A DNA stretch of 64,000 nucleotides from Aptenodytes patagonicus. Lineage: Eukaryota > Chordata > Aves > Sphenisciformes > Spheniscidae. Below the pieces are notes generated by a model. That model had not been told where the DNA came from and searched no databases. It saw nothing but the letters and a program-made list of their open reading frames with translations. A program made the translations under genes and the position numbers. The stretch lies in contig NC_134982.1 of the NCBI RefSeq assembly GCF_965638725.1, positions 39,546,799 to 39,610,798 on the forward strand, in the 5' to 3' direction. Shown here one piece after another: positions 26,473-38,294 of the stretch (position 1 is the first letter of the stretch; each line of letters begins with the position of its first letter).

Positions 26473-27515
26473 TAATTCTTATTTTTTAACAGCCTGAAAA
26501 AGACAGCTTCATCAGCCTAAGTACCATACTCAGTTCTAAGAAGTGAAAAGGGAAAAGTTTCTGCATCAGCATGGTACCACGGGGAGCCTTGTTGCATCAT
26601 GCTGAAAAAAGACAATCTAGGCCCACTTAAGAAATGCAGCAGAACAAAATTAGTGCAAATTTTTGCTACCATAAGAGGATCTTAATTTTGCTCAACTAAA
26701 AAAAAAAGTCAATAAATTATGTATTTTTACTCTTTGAAGAACAAAAGGAAACAGAAAGAGAAATGCACAGTAACAGAATGAAGTGTTTGCAGAGAGATTG
26801 CTGCACAGCTTAAACATCACATACGAGCCTTTCCAGTTCTGTATGATGCTTACAGCCACACAGACCTCTAAGTAATTTAAAGTTTAGCTCAAAAAAAAAA
26901 ATCTGAATGTGAAAGAAACTAGAATTTAGAATTGGGAGAAAAGAGCAAGTTCTGCAATGCTGAGAGAAAAACTCTTATTACATGCATTACACAAAATGAA
27001 AAGTTTCTACCTGCCACAGTCATTTCATTTATGACATATTCAATTTGACTGTGATGCGTTATTCACTTGCAATAGCCACAAATTTTAATGCAACGCATTC
27101 ACAGTACCACAACTTATGTCAATGCAATTTGCAGGCATTTCTTGTTTTGGGTGAATATCTCGCCAAAAGAAGTTTAGCATTTGTGCACTGGTCAGAAGTC
27201 ACCAGGTGGGTCAGTCCTTACATCCAAACAAGACTACAGACAGTAAGAATTTATGACTTACTTCTGCAGTAACAAAGTAAGAAATGCAGTGACAGGAAGG
27301 GCGACCTCAACCACCTGTACCACATGGACACAGATTCAAGCAGCGACACAGAAACCCAAAGACTGAGCACTAGAGAAAAATGTATTATTTTCATTTTTGT
27401 TGCACAGCCTAGTGACGTCAAGAAAAACAACAACAGAATTAAGCTCAGGTACTTCAGAAACCAAGGAAGGGCTTGGCTTGTGGTTAAAGTCTTTAAAATT
27501 CCATGAGGTAGAATA
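26467..27515 (-). other. FXN: Probable FXN 3' untranslated region
   Basis: No further coding potential follows the TGA. On the minus strand the first poly(A)-signal variants are ATTAAA at 27089-27084 and AATAAA at 26472-26467. The true 3' end is unknown and either could be used, so the boundary given is the more distal option. Confidence 0.4.
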
Positions 27516-27669
27516 TCAAGTATGTTCTTTCCCAGAATATATTAAGCAGGACAAATCCAATTTAGTTTTTAACGCTGTTGAAAATTCTTTTGATAGTAGT
27601 TCATGAAGGGATACTCTGTCATGAGAATACACCCAATTCCGTCCAGTCCAGTCATAGCGCTTGGGCCCA
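27516..27669 (-). CDS. FXN: FXN exon 5 (C-terminal coding exon with stop)
   Basis: Acceptor TTTTCTAG. The first T completes Ser147, then come 50 codons and TGA at 27518-27516. It encodes [17 protein letters not shown] followed by R-V-S-L-H-E-L-L, the last helices, and S-G-K-E-H-T. R151 and W159 are the conserved ISCU-facing residues. Odd point: Arg165 sits where mammals have Gly in S-H-D-G-V. The C-terminal tail after D185 is more divergent than the core. Confidence 0.96.
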
Positions 27670-30600
27670 CTAGAAAACAAAATACACACTGTGTAAGTAC
27701 AGATTACTCATGGGGAGCCACTGGAAGCCTGTATTGATAATGTACCCCAGAGAGTGCCCAGGTAAAGGAAACGGACAGCGTGGAGAAGGACTGGTGGGCA
27801 GTCTGGGGAAGTGGAGCAGAAAAGGCCAGATCTGCCAGGAACTGCTGAGCCATCCAAGAAATATATCTGAAAGGTGACAAGATAGATCAGTCACTCCCAG
27901 CGGACACAAGCTCCCTCCTTCCCTTCTTGCTTTTGGCACTCATTTCCCCAATTTCTTTCCCTACCCCCTTCTTCCCTCACCCGTATAATTTTCTTGCACA
28001 CGAATATTACAAGGGATATTTGTATAATGCTGAATTAATGCTATTGATTAGTTCTTGGAGCAGTCACATGCAGATATTATAAGCACTGCAGAACACAGAT
28101 CACCATTCTCACTTTCTTTTCAGATGCAACAAAAGAATTTACCAGCTGAAAGCAAATATATTGGCATGTGGGAGATCTATATTTAAAATGTTATTTTCCT
28201 CTGTGCTATCATATAGTTGTTTGCTTGATTTTTCAGGCCTACACTAAGTATCAAGAAAGAAACTTGAACACTCAGGTTCCATTCCAGACCTTTCTGTCCA
28301 CCCAATTCTCCACATCTGAAACAGGAGAATGATTGAAAGGCTCTCACTACTGTTAACGTCAGCTAGAGAAACTAAGAAGAGAGAAAGGAATGAAATGGTC
28401 ATCTGGGATAAACACAAAAACCATCAGTCTTATCCTTGAACTCGTAGGACAAAATGCCTTGGAACTCAGACAATCCACACACAAGGTCTGCTAGAAAACA
28501 GACCATCTTACATATACACACGAACAATCTGCAGGTTTTCTACAAACATAAACACTAATCTGCACCATGAATATCCTGATTTATTTGCAATATTCAAATG
28601 AAGAACTTTCTAACCACTAACCAAACTATGAGAAGTCACAAATGCAAACACAAATCAAAGCCACTTCCACCGAAATCTCACTTGCTGTATGTGAACTTGT
28701 AGCTATTTGGAATCGAGATTATGTGCTCCAGTTACTTTACTACGCGTTTCTCACTTCTTTGTCTTTGCAGCACAAGCGCATGTTTATACTGTCCTGCACC
28801 TAGAGAATGACAGAATGGGATGCAGCCATTCATGAAGATCAGGCTAAGGCAGGCCATTTAATCAACGATGACAAAGAAAATAAATGCGTAAGTTATTTGA
28901 ATTGTTTTCAAATGTTACCTAGTAAATACCAGTGATACAGTTAGTATACGGAACACCTCCATAGTTCTCTGAATCTCCAAAATGCTGTACAAATGTGATT
29001 TTTTTCATTTATATTAATAATTTTAGCAAGTCATCTTGTGAATTCTATTAAATGCCTACAAAGTTAAATATAGACTAAATATATTTCTCATGGAAAGTCT
29101 GCATACGTTTTTAAACAGTAAGAGAGAAGACTGAAATCACATTAAGGCATTATTAAGAGATGCTGTGTAAGGCTGAAAAGTCTTTTCCGTGAAAGGAGTT
29201 ACATGAAATTCCTGCAATCACACTGCTGGCAGGTTGCACCCACCCCCTCACCCCCTTTTTAAAAATTGTCAACTAAGTAAAGCTTTAGAAACACAAGCTT
29301 AAGTTCACTTCAGTGTATAGATGCATGATAGCAAACAGAAGGTTAAAAAAATTCAAGAAAATGTCTCTCTCTCACATCTTAAGAATTTGTCTCCCTTGGG
29401 ATATGTTCTTAAAGACTCAAGATTCTACGTGTACTGTAGAAATTTCTCAAATATAACGTTCAATGCAAATGATCACTGGCAGTAACGTTTGCTTCTTTCA
29501 CTTCCTAGTATATTGCACTTAAGAAGTATGTCACTCCAAATTATATAGTATTTGCTGGAGTTGCTTTTCAGAAGTTAGGAAGTAAGTGAACATGTAGCAT
29601 CATATTTCAGGAAATACCACTGTTTACCATAATACCAGTTAAGGAAGCACAAAACTTAATGTCTGTAGGTGAATCATTTTTCATCACAGATGATGAAAAA
29701 TACCCTCAGAGAATTTTCACGTTTATCTCTTTCCTTGTGTATTTTTATTCACTACTGGAGCAATAAAAAAAAAAAAGTTTAACATTTTTTTCACAAATTC
29801 CATGTTCTGGAGCATGTATGTCTTAGCTCAACTAGAGTTGGCTTCAAACAGATAGAATTCTCTGAATTTTGGTTTTCATAAATAGATGAAACCTTTGTGT
29901 CAGTGACACAAAGATCTTACAGTCATTTTAAGCAGAATCAAGGTTTGGAAATTATGCTTGTTGCAGAATATATGGAATGAATAAATTCTGACACACAGCC
30001 TGCATCTGTCTAAACAAAATGGTTTGTTAGCTTGCTAGGCCTGTGCCTTAGCAAGTCATGTACCTGTTAAGTGAATTATTTAATTAATAAAAGGATCCTG
30101 GGATAGGGGAGGAGTTAGCAGAAAAAAATTACTAACCTAGTATGCTGTGCACCAGCCGGTACATAAGTACACTAAAGCAAAATTAGAATTTTCTTTAGGT
30201 AAGTTTTATGTCTATTAAATTTGTTTCTCTTAAAATCTTAAATTCCATTGTGCTTTTTTTTTTTCCCCTGACACAAACCCTACTGCAGAATTCCACTACT
30301 GCAAAACCATTCCCGGTTTTGCAATCAATACATTCTTTCTGAGCAACATTCAAGAGGTACGCCTGCATAGTTACTGGGAGTGCTCATACTTTCCAGCTAG
30401 CTGGTTCCTTCACCAGCAACACTGACCAACTCCCTCAGTTCTTTCCCCAGGATAGTGGCAGAGAATACAGATTTTTTGGGGAGACAGCTACAACATTTTC
30501 CCACATATCTGGCTGCCCTCCCTGCTGAACCAACCAGAAAACCTGGAATGGATCAAAACACAGCATTCGAGAAGGCAGAGGGAACAGCTAGCCAATGCTC

Positions 30601-33600
30601 CTGTAAAGTGCAGATGCTTGACAAAAACAACCAGTGGGAGAGCACATAAACATAAAAAGCAGGAAATCCCACGAGCTTAAAGGGGAAGGAGCCACCCTGT
30701 TTAAATACAAAGAGAGGTTTAGATCATAACATCATCATCACTCTTTTTCCAGCAAAAGCTTTGTGGGTTTTTTTTAATCACGGCTGTTTGTTTTTTCTGT
30801 GAGTAAGCTATATTCCTGTAGACAGTGGTTTTGGACCAGAACAGGGTATGAAAATTCTGTATTACACTTTTCCTGGATTAATTTAGGTATGTCGGTATAC
30901 TGCACTGTGCCTCAAACCCCTGTAACAAATTATTATCAAACATGTAGATTATATAATGTTTTGAGATTATACTGAGTAAAAGGGTTACTTGTGAAAAGGA
31001 TATTACATAGCCTGTGCCGTGCTATAAAAAAAGGGGAAGTACATTTCCACCCAGTCTGCAGATATTACATAACTAACTTACACATAACTTACCTAGTGGG
31101 TGAGGACAGCCAAATCTGCCGGTTTGGTGTTTGCTTATTGATTACATATGTTCCCATGTCTCCACCTAATTTAACTGTTAGAACTCCACTCTTAAAACAC
31201 AAAGAAAGTAAGTGAGAAATTAAAAATTTGCATCCTGTTACTTGACAAGAATTACATTATCTGCAGTAGATAAACAGAAACTTACATATCTGTATCACAT
31301 TCCCAACTACTTCCCAAATAATAATAGCTTGGAAGAATGATAGGTATCAAAAACTTGTGTTAATACCTAGGACAAGCTGCATATCTTTGAGTCTGATCTA
31401 GACTTTAAACCTTCTGGTCAGAGTTTGATTTAGTGTGTTTGCACCATTCACAATGGCACTACTTAAATAATACTCTTGAGCTTTGACCTGTCACCTTGAA
31501 AGGACTGCTAGTTCATTTTGCAACAATTAAAACATCATCCAATAACAACTTTTTCTATTCATGAACAATGCAGAACTGGTGTGGTTCAAAGGCAAGAAGC
31601 TTTATGTGTCATTGCTAGATTCCTGAGCCATGCAATTTTACCTAACTTTTCTTAAATAACTGTAACAGTTTCCCAGTGAATAAAGACAATTCTTTCTCCA
31701 ATAATTCTGATTAAGTGCCTAGATCCTGAATCATACCTCAAAAATGTTCCACTTCAAAACTCCATGAGGTCTGGTTTGTTTTAGTTATGCCAGCTTTAGA
31801 CCATAATCCTAGTGAGCGTTTATTTTCTCTTTCTTACTCGCATTTCTTACTGACATGATTCACATTTCTCCGACATTTTCACAAGTGCATTTGAAAAGCA
31901 TACATAACTCTGACAAAAATATTTCTGTCCTAACTTTAGGAGTAAAAGAACAACACTACTTGGACTAGAGTTAACCTACACATGATCAGAATTATGCTAA
32001 TTAAAAAGGGTATCTCTACAGAATACAGTCTGATGATTCAGGTAATAGGTTAGTCATATTTAATCTACAGTTTCTCAAATACTTCATGCCCTATAGCACG
32101 ATACAGCTTCTTTAAGGGAATCATACCTTTCATGCTTTAGTCAAAAGATACTACTAGAGCTATCATCATTGCTAGGGCTATTTGCTATGTATAAACACCT
32201 ACTGTGGGGAAAAATATACTTTCATTTATGAGTACCTACTGCCTGCAAACTTACTCTGCAGCACAGGCCGCAGCTTAGAGCCTCCTTCCCCTACAAAGTA
32301 ACTCAGTGTTACTGGTTTCTGACATATTTGAAGGATCATCAGCCATGAAATAATACTCTCAAGGTCTGATTTTTTTACCTTAGTTTCCATGCTGTTTCTG
32401 TGCTTGATAAGGGATTTATATCTGTAATCAATAAAATAAAAATAAAAGGCTCCCCTGGTTAATATTGTCATCAGGTTGTCCTGCCAGTTACATTAATTGG
32501 ATATTGGTTTAGTGCAAAGAAGGACAAGAACAAGCTACTTCTCTGGTTGTCAGAATTCAAACTTTTCTGTATCTCAGCGGTCTTAGATCTGTAGAGATAC
32601 AACAGAATAAGAGCAGGTTGGGGGATTAGGCCTGAATAGCAATAGAAAGGTTTCACTATTCTTCTACGTGCTCTTTAGTGCCATATTAAGTATTCAGCAT
32701 GATGTTATGCTGCATGCTACAGAAACACTGTAAGTAAATAGGTTTCCAAAGAGTTAACAAAAAATCTATACTATTGCTTACATTGTGTGCCAGCTGTTGG
32801 AGTATTGTTGCTCTGTCATTGCAATTAAGTAAAGGTTAACTTCGAATGCTGTGTTTAAAACATTTTGCAATACTTTTGAACACTAGAAAATACAACTTGA
32901 GTTGTTAAGCACTTAAATTGCAAGATATTTTTAACATATTTTAAGGAATATTACTGTATGTGTTTTGTACTACTGGATGAATGTTAGCTCCTGGTAACAA
33001 GAATATTCTTCGAAAGAGATCTTCTTCTCTGGACACGAAGGTTGCATGAAGACATCAAGTTCATAACAATTCACGGTCATAACAGACCTTTATCACGTTC
33101 GCCACCTTGTGGTTTGCTATAGCACTAGCTTTGTTTGGAATTAACTTTGGGACTATTTAACCTTTCGCTCTTAACAGAAACTACAATGTATTATTATGTC
33201 ATCATACAGTCTGTGCAACAAAGGAGTACTGGTCAAAACTAAGATGGATGTAAAAATAATTCCTTTTGAGTTTCACAGTGAGTCAATGTCAAACAATCCA
33301 CTCTACAGTGGCTGGAGAGAAAATCCTGACATAAGATGACTCATCACCTTCACATAATGAAGTGCCTAAGAATATTAAAGAGGTAAGTACAACCTTTTTG
33401 CTGATTTTTGTCCTAAGCTCTTTAAATCAGACTAATAGGCGCTGATATGCTAAAACACACTGAATAGTAATGGTTAAACAATTCTTTGCTTTTCACCAGA
33501 AAAGCAATTAGCATAACATTATCTACACACTTAATTAAAGCAGCAAATAGTATTTGCTAAGGGCAACAACAGAATCCTACTAACAATACATTATTTTCTA

Positions 33601-36600
33601 TCCGAGCTATTGAACATTATGATGACAAAGTTACACAGGAGCAAGTCTGAAAACTACAGCATTGGGTTTTTTGTTTTGGTTTGGGTTTTTTCCCACAGTG
33701 CAACCCAAACCATCTGCTTCAACGTCCCTGAGCATAAAACCTTAACTGACAGGGCTAGTAGAAAGCAACCTCCTTGTGGTAAGACATGAAGAGGGAGCAG
33801 CAGCTATACGACATCAAAAAAATGCAGTAGTGAAAGACCTGTGTTGCAGATGGCAATGTAGGGAGAAACTGCTCTCTCCTCCAAGTCACGTAGAGGGCTG
33901 TAACATACAAACAACTTTAGGAATTGTATATGAAGCTAATAAATTCCCTATACAAATAGAATGGACATTTTCAATCTAAGTCTGTCACTCCTGTAAAAGA
34001 ATTTGAGTGGCTGACCTATTAAAGGCTCCAATTATCAGGCTAGCAGCCACCCAATGTCTCCCGTGACAGCAGCCTTCTCCCCATGTATGGTCTCACTTTT
34101 GCAACCACCTATCCAAACATTGCATCCTCTTGTTGCTTCTCGCCACCACAGGCTGTCATCAGTAAAGCCAGGACAAACATACTCTTACCTGGTCAAGACA
34201 AATGCTGCTTCTCGGTATTCAGGGCAATCAAAGAAAATGCTCTACCAGTTACATGTGGTGTACATGTACTATGCCACGTAGGCCTGTCCTAGTATTCACC
34301 AGGAGAGAAGTGACTGCTGATGTCAGAAGTCGATGCATGTTTAGAAAAATTTATAGACCACTGTGAAATTAGAAAACAGTTTCTGTCTCCTCTTGTGCTC
34401 ATTTATAATTCTATATTATGTCTTTCTCTATACACTAAACATTTTAAATCCTCAAATCATACAACAGCATGTGTTACTTTTTACCAGAATAGTTGCTCCA
34501 GTCAGTATAAACAGGCATATTTTAACAATAAAGCTGTAAAAACTCACTGTATTTTAAGTGTTGGCACTAGGGTGACTAATTTAAAATTCTCCTTCAAAGA
34601 AAAAAAAAAAATCTACAATAATTACAGTGGTAATAGAATGTTTAAAACATACCCCTAAAGAGACATCATAATCTTCTGGGGTAAAAGGCTTATCTGTTAG
34701 GTCCTCAAAGAAATCTGCTAAGGAGTCCAGTGTTTCTTCAGCCAGTTTTTCGTAAGTGGTCTCATCTAAAGAGCTACAAATGACATACAAGCCCGTAATT
34801 AGGAGGAAAAACATGGAAGACAGTATTTTCCCTATAATAAAAACATACGAAGACCATGACCTTGGAGGAAACAGTAACCATGAAATGATCATATAAAACA
34901 AGTAGTCATTTTTCTTAAGGTAATGTAGGTTAACAATCTACCTTATAAATGGAGGTGGAATTTTGAAATGTTGGTAGTAGAGAGCTCTTAACTGAGAAAT
35001 CTGTACTTCTTTCCTTAGATATACTGACCCCTGTGTACTAAGAGGACAGAGTTAGATTTCAAAATAAGGGATTTTCATAAAAGGACTTTGTGCAAGAATG
35101 AATTAGTTCTGAACTCTACGAACAGAGACAAGCATCTCCTGTTTAGAAGCACGTGTCATTTGACTCTAAGAAACTCGCTGTAGCTATAAGCAGTTTAGAA
35201 ACATCAATACCACATGACATCTCTATGTACAGCATTTAACTTCTCAACTGGAATTACCAACGCGGCCCGGTAATTAGACATTATTTAAAGTGTGCTTATG
35301 AACTAATACATACAATTACTACCTTCTTCAGAGAGTCTCAAAGCACCCTTGTAGCTATTATGTAAGGCTTACAGCACTTGTGAGACTGCTTCTGTTATCC
35401 TCTTTAAATAAGTAGAAAAAGTTAGTGGGAACAAAGTCTAGATCAGTTTAATTAACCAAATGTAATTAAATTAGGTTAAATTTTTCCATCCGTATCAGTG
35501 TCAACTTTTAGCTGAGTGTGTAGGTGGGTACCTAGCAACAGACAATTCAGTGAAATCATTTCAGTTTTTGCTCATGGGTATGGCAATACAACAGTTACTA
35601 TGAACTATGGTGACTCAGTATCTTTCAGTTGATGATACAGAACGTAACTTTTTGAAAAAGTTTCTTGCTAGCCAGTTACTGAAATATACTCTATGCCACT
35701 CATGTGAGGGACACCACAGAAACACCTAGGGGCGTGGAGAACAGAAAGCCTTAGGATTAGGCAGGATTCATGTACTGGTTCAGGGTGCAGTTCAGGCACT
35801 TAATGCGAAGAACCATTTTAGACATCTGCACAATCCTTCATTGGGCCTCCAACTGCTGCACCAGGAGGGGGAGAAGTCTCTGACAGGTACTGTGTCACAT
35901 CCTCTCAGCGCAAGGAGAAATTTCATGTACCCTGACGTATGTGAAATGGTGCTAGACACCTATGTTTAGCTACATGAATTATGTACTGACTTCCCAAATT
36001 CACTCAAAATGCTTTTTGCTAAAACGGTACTTTTCCTTTACATCATCGTATCAACATTACATTAGTTTGATAGTCTTACCATGTCTAGAAATTATTTTAA
36101 AATGCAGAGACGATATTTTCATATGAATATCTCAAAATAAAATTTACCTGGTGTCATTCAGAGTTCCTGCATTTCTTAAGTTCATTAACCGAACAGTCTT
36201 GCTTTTAACTTCTGAAGCATATTGTAATTGCTGTTGTAAGTAAGCCTAAGTAAAATGGAATTAAAAGTTAAAACACAAAGAATTATAAATTACGTATTTC
36301 TCACATAAATGAAATAGATCCTTGAAGACCCTTCCATCCTCCCCCAAGTAAAATATTCATATTCTATATCACAGAGCTAATATGGAAAGAATTATGCAGC
36401 TTTAGTCCTTGGATGATTGAGGCAAACTAGAATATCCTTGTCTTCTGATACAAACTAATGAAAAAAAAAAATTTATTCATAGAATAGTGAACTAGGAAAG
36501 AGAAGAACTGTTTTCTTTTCTATTGCTTTACCACAGAATTACTGAGCAACTTCAGACAACTGGCTTAGGCCAAGATTTTCACAAGTATCCACAATTCAGA

Positions 36601-38294
36601 TGGTTCATTATCAACAACTTGTGTCCCTCTGTTAGAAGCCGTGAATATATTCAACTGAAATAAACAGAAGCCCTGAATCCTCCTTACTGACAAAAGAGCT
36701 AACGTCACACTTCACATTCCAGATCTCTTTTGTAAAACAAGCTGGTTAATTTCTAATTTCTCTTCTGTTTAAAAAAAAAGTTTTAAAAAACAAATCAAAA
36801 TTACCGAAAAGCTGTATCAACTTACTGACAATATAAGACAAGGGAGCAAAATGGGCAACCCCTTTGAGGGAAAGCAATGCATCAACATGGATAAAAATAA
36901 AGTTGACCCCCTAGTCTAACACGCTAGCAGAAGCACTTATGCTATCCACCAAGAAAGAAAGATAGCATGCTTGCCATTTTCTTCTTAACCTGGGCTATGA
37001 AGGTATGTATTTTTGGATGAATGGTAAGATAGCGTTCCTGATTGTTTTTTGTGTACTTACACAACGTTTTGAAAACTAACAGAGTGAGTTGAAAAGCAAA
37101 TGACATTTAAAAAGGAACTATGACAGCCCCTCCTCAAGCACACACAAGAGCAAAACACAGAAACATCTCTCTGCATATGGTTTGACATCTATCCTCAGGC
37201 ACTACAGATGAACTGGTCTGTTAGTCCAAAGCCATGACATGGACATAAAGGACTGAGAACAGCAAACTCCTTGTACCATCACAATGATACAGGTTGACAA
37301 AATACACACTGATGCCTACGTGTTTTTGACTGCACCCTTTAGCATTTCTTTAACGCACGCTTAGGATCAAAAGCTACAAGACCATAAATACGTTCAGGCT
37401 CTGGCCAGACTGGGAGGCTGTAACTCCGTTAGTGTGCTTATACTCAGTTTATGACTTGAAGCTGCCAACAAGGTGCTAGCATACAGTTGGTATCACCCCT
37501 CCACCTACCAAGTGCTAAGGGTGGCCAGCATGCATCTTCTGCAACCGGAAAAGTGTAGCAAACAAGTAAACAGCTTTGGAGTACAGCAAAGGCGGGGTTC
37601 CCCGCTGGGCAGCCCTCGCTGCTGCCGTTCCTACAGCGCAGCACGGCTGTATTTGCACGGGCTGGGAACCACCGAGGCCAGCGGCCCAACACTTGGGCTC
37701 CTGTGTTTCCCAGGGGCGCAAGGCCGAGCCGCGCTCTGGCGAGCACAGCTGCTACCGGGGCGCGGCTCAGCCCTCGAGCCGTGCTCGGCCCGGCCGCCCG
37801 CCTCAGAGCCGCTCGCAAGGGGGCGGCGCAGCAGGGGAGCGGAGCGGCCTTCCCCCCGCCAGAGAGGGAGGACGCGCCCCGCTGCCTGCCTGCCGCCCAC
37901 CCCGCAGGGAGGCCCGGCGGGAGCCCTGTCTCGCCTCGCCGTCGCGGGCCCCTGGCCAGGATCGGCCAGGAGCCCGCGGCCGGCTGACGAAACCCCGCCA
38001 GCCGCCCTTCCCTCCCCGCCCCCCAGGGCCCGGCCGCAACGGGAGCCCGGCCCGAGGCTGCCCCGCCCGCTGCCGGGCAGCGGTAGCGCTGCCGGCTCGC
38101 CTCCTCCCTCCCGGCTCGCCTCCTCCTTTCCGGCGGCGCAGGCCGCGCCTCGCCGCCCGCCTCACGCTCACCGTCCGGCCGCAGCCGGCGGCGGCTGCCC
38201 CCGCCAGCGGGGCGCCCTCAGGACCTCCGCTCCGCCGCCGCGCCGCCGCCCGCCGCGCGGCGCGCAGCGCGCCGGCCGCCCCCGGCCTCCACAT
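27516..38294 (-). CDS. FXN: Frataxin, complete five-exon gene
   Basis: Join of 38294-38172, 36245-36148, 34773-34653, 31190-31093 and 27669-27516 on the minus strand, 594 nt, 197 residues. Frataxin is the mitochondrial matrix protein that stimulates the NFS1-ISD11-ISCU complex in iron-sulfur cluster assembly. The translation shows an Arg/Ala-rich presequence, the acidic first helix (about residues 75-101), and the beta-sheet core with N132-K133-Q134, W141, R151 and W159, equivalents of human N146-Q148, W155, R165 and W173. Exons 2, 3 and 4 are 98, 121 and 98 bp, as in human, and all phases are preserved. Introns are 1926, 1374, 3462 and 3423 bp, far smaller than in mammals. It ends in S-G-K-E-H-T where human has S-G-K-D-A. 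No frameshift or stop interrupts it, so it looks functional. The promoter lies in the CpG island around exon 1. Identification is from recalled family sequence, not a search. Confidence 0.96.
27670..31092 (-). other. FXN: FXN intron 4
   Basis: 3423 bp, donor GTAAGT, acceptor TTTTCTAG. AT-rich. Isolated short open frames such as 30455-30649 show no family resemblance. In human this intron holds alternative terminal exons, but none was recognisable here. Confidence 0.8.
31093..31190 (-). CDS. FXN: FXN exon 4 (beta-sheet core)
   Basis: 98 bp, acceptor TTTTAAG and donor GTAAGT. It encodes residues 115-146 plus a split Ser: [20 protein letters not shown], then [12 protein letters not shown]132, K133, Q134 and W141 correspond to conserved surface residues of the frataxin sheet that contact ISCU and NFS1. 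The acceptor has a second AG two bases inside the exon, and its use would break the frame. The first AG gives the human exon length and phase. Confidence 0.96.
31191..34652 (-). other. FXN: FXN intron 3
   Basis: 3462 bp, donor GTATGT, acceptor TTTTAAG. Single-copy AT-rich sequence with short homopolymer runs (for example the A-run near 34600) and no recognised gene or transposon. Confidence 0.85.
34653..34773 (-). CDS. FXN: FXN exon 3 (acidic helix)
   Basis: 121 bp, acceptor CATTTGTAG and donor GTATGT. It completes the split Ser codon and encodes residues 74-114: [18 protein letters not shown], then [11 protein letters not shown]. This is the hallmark frataxin N-terminal alpha helix. Its acidic ridge (E78, E82, E86, E87, D90, D94, E97, D98, D101) binds iron and contacts the Fe-S assembly complex. 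Differences from human are conservative. It ends in phase 0 after G114. Confidence 0.97.
34774..36147 (-). other. FXN: FXN intron 2
   Basis: 1374 bp between the two 5'-half coding exons, donor GTAAAT and acceptor TTTGTAG. AT-rich, with no interspersed repeat or exon recognised. Confidence 0.85.
36148..36245 (-). CDS. FXN: FXN exon 2
   Basis: 98 bp, acceptor TTACTTAG and donor GTAAAT, entered in phase 0 and left with two bases of a Ser codon. It encodes residues 42-73, including [12 protein letters not shown], which aligns with human V-Y-L-M-N-L-R-K-S-G-T-L, the region around the second MPP cleavage site. The mature protein would therefore start near residue 66 or 67, by analogy with human Ser81. 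The upstream part (A-Y-L-Q-Q-Q-L-Q-Y) is Gln-rich and does not resemble the mammalian sequence. Confidence 0.93.
36246..38171 (-). other. FXN: FXN intron 1, no GAA tract
   Basis: 1926 bp, GTGAGC to TTAG. The first 580 bp are CpG island, the rest AT-rich single-copy sequence with short A-runs. I see no GAA/TTC repeat; in human FXN an intron 1 GAA tract is the Friedreich ataxia expansion site. No coding segment is recognisable. Confidence 0.85.

Noticed and set aside
34320-34658. 112-codon plus-strand frame in FXN intron 3, overlapping the end of exon 3
   Set aside because: Low-complexity AT-rich frame antisense to FXN, without recognisable domain.
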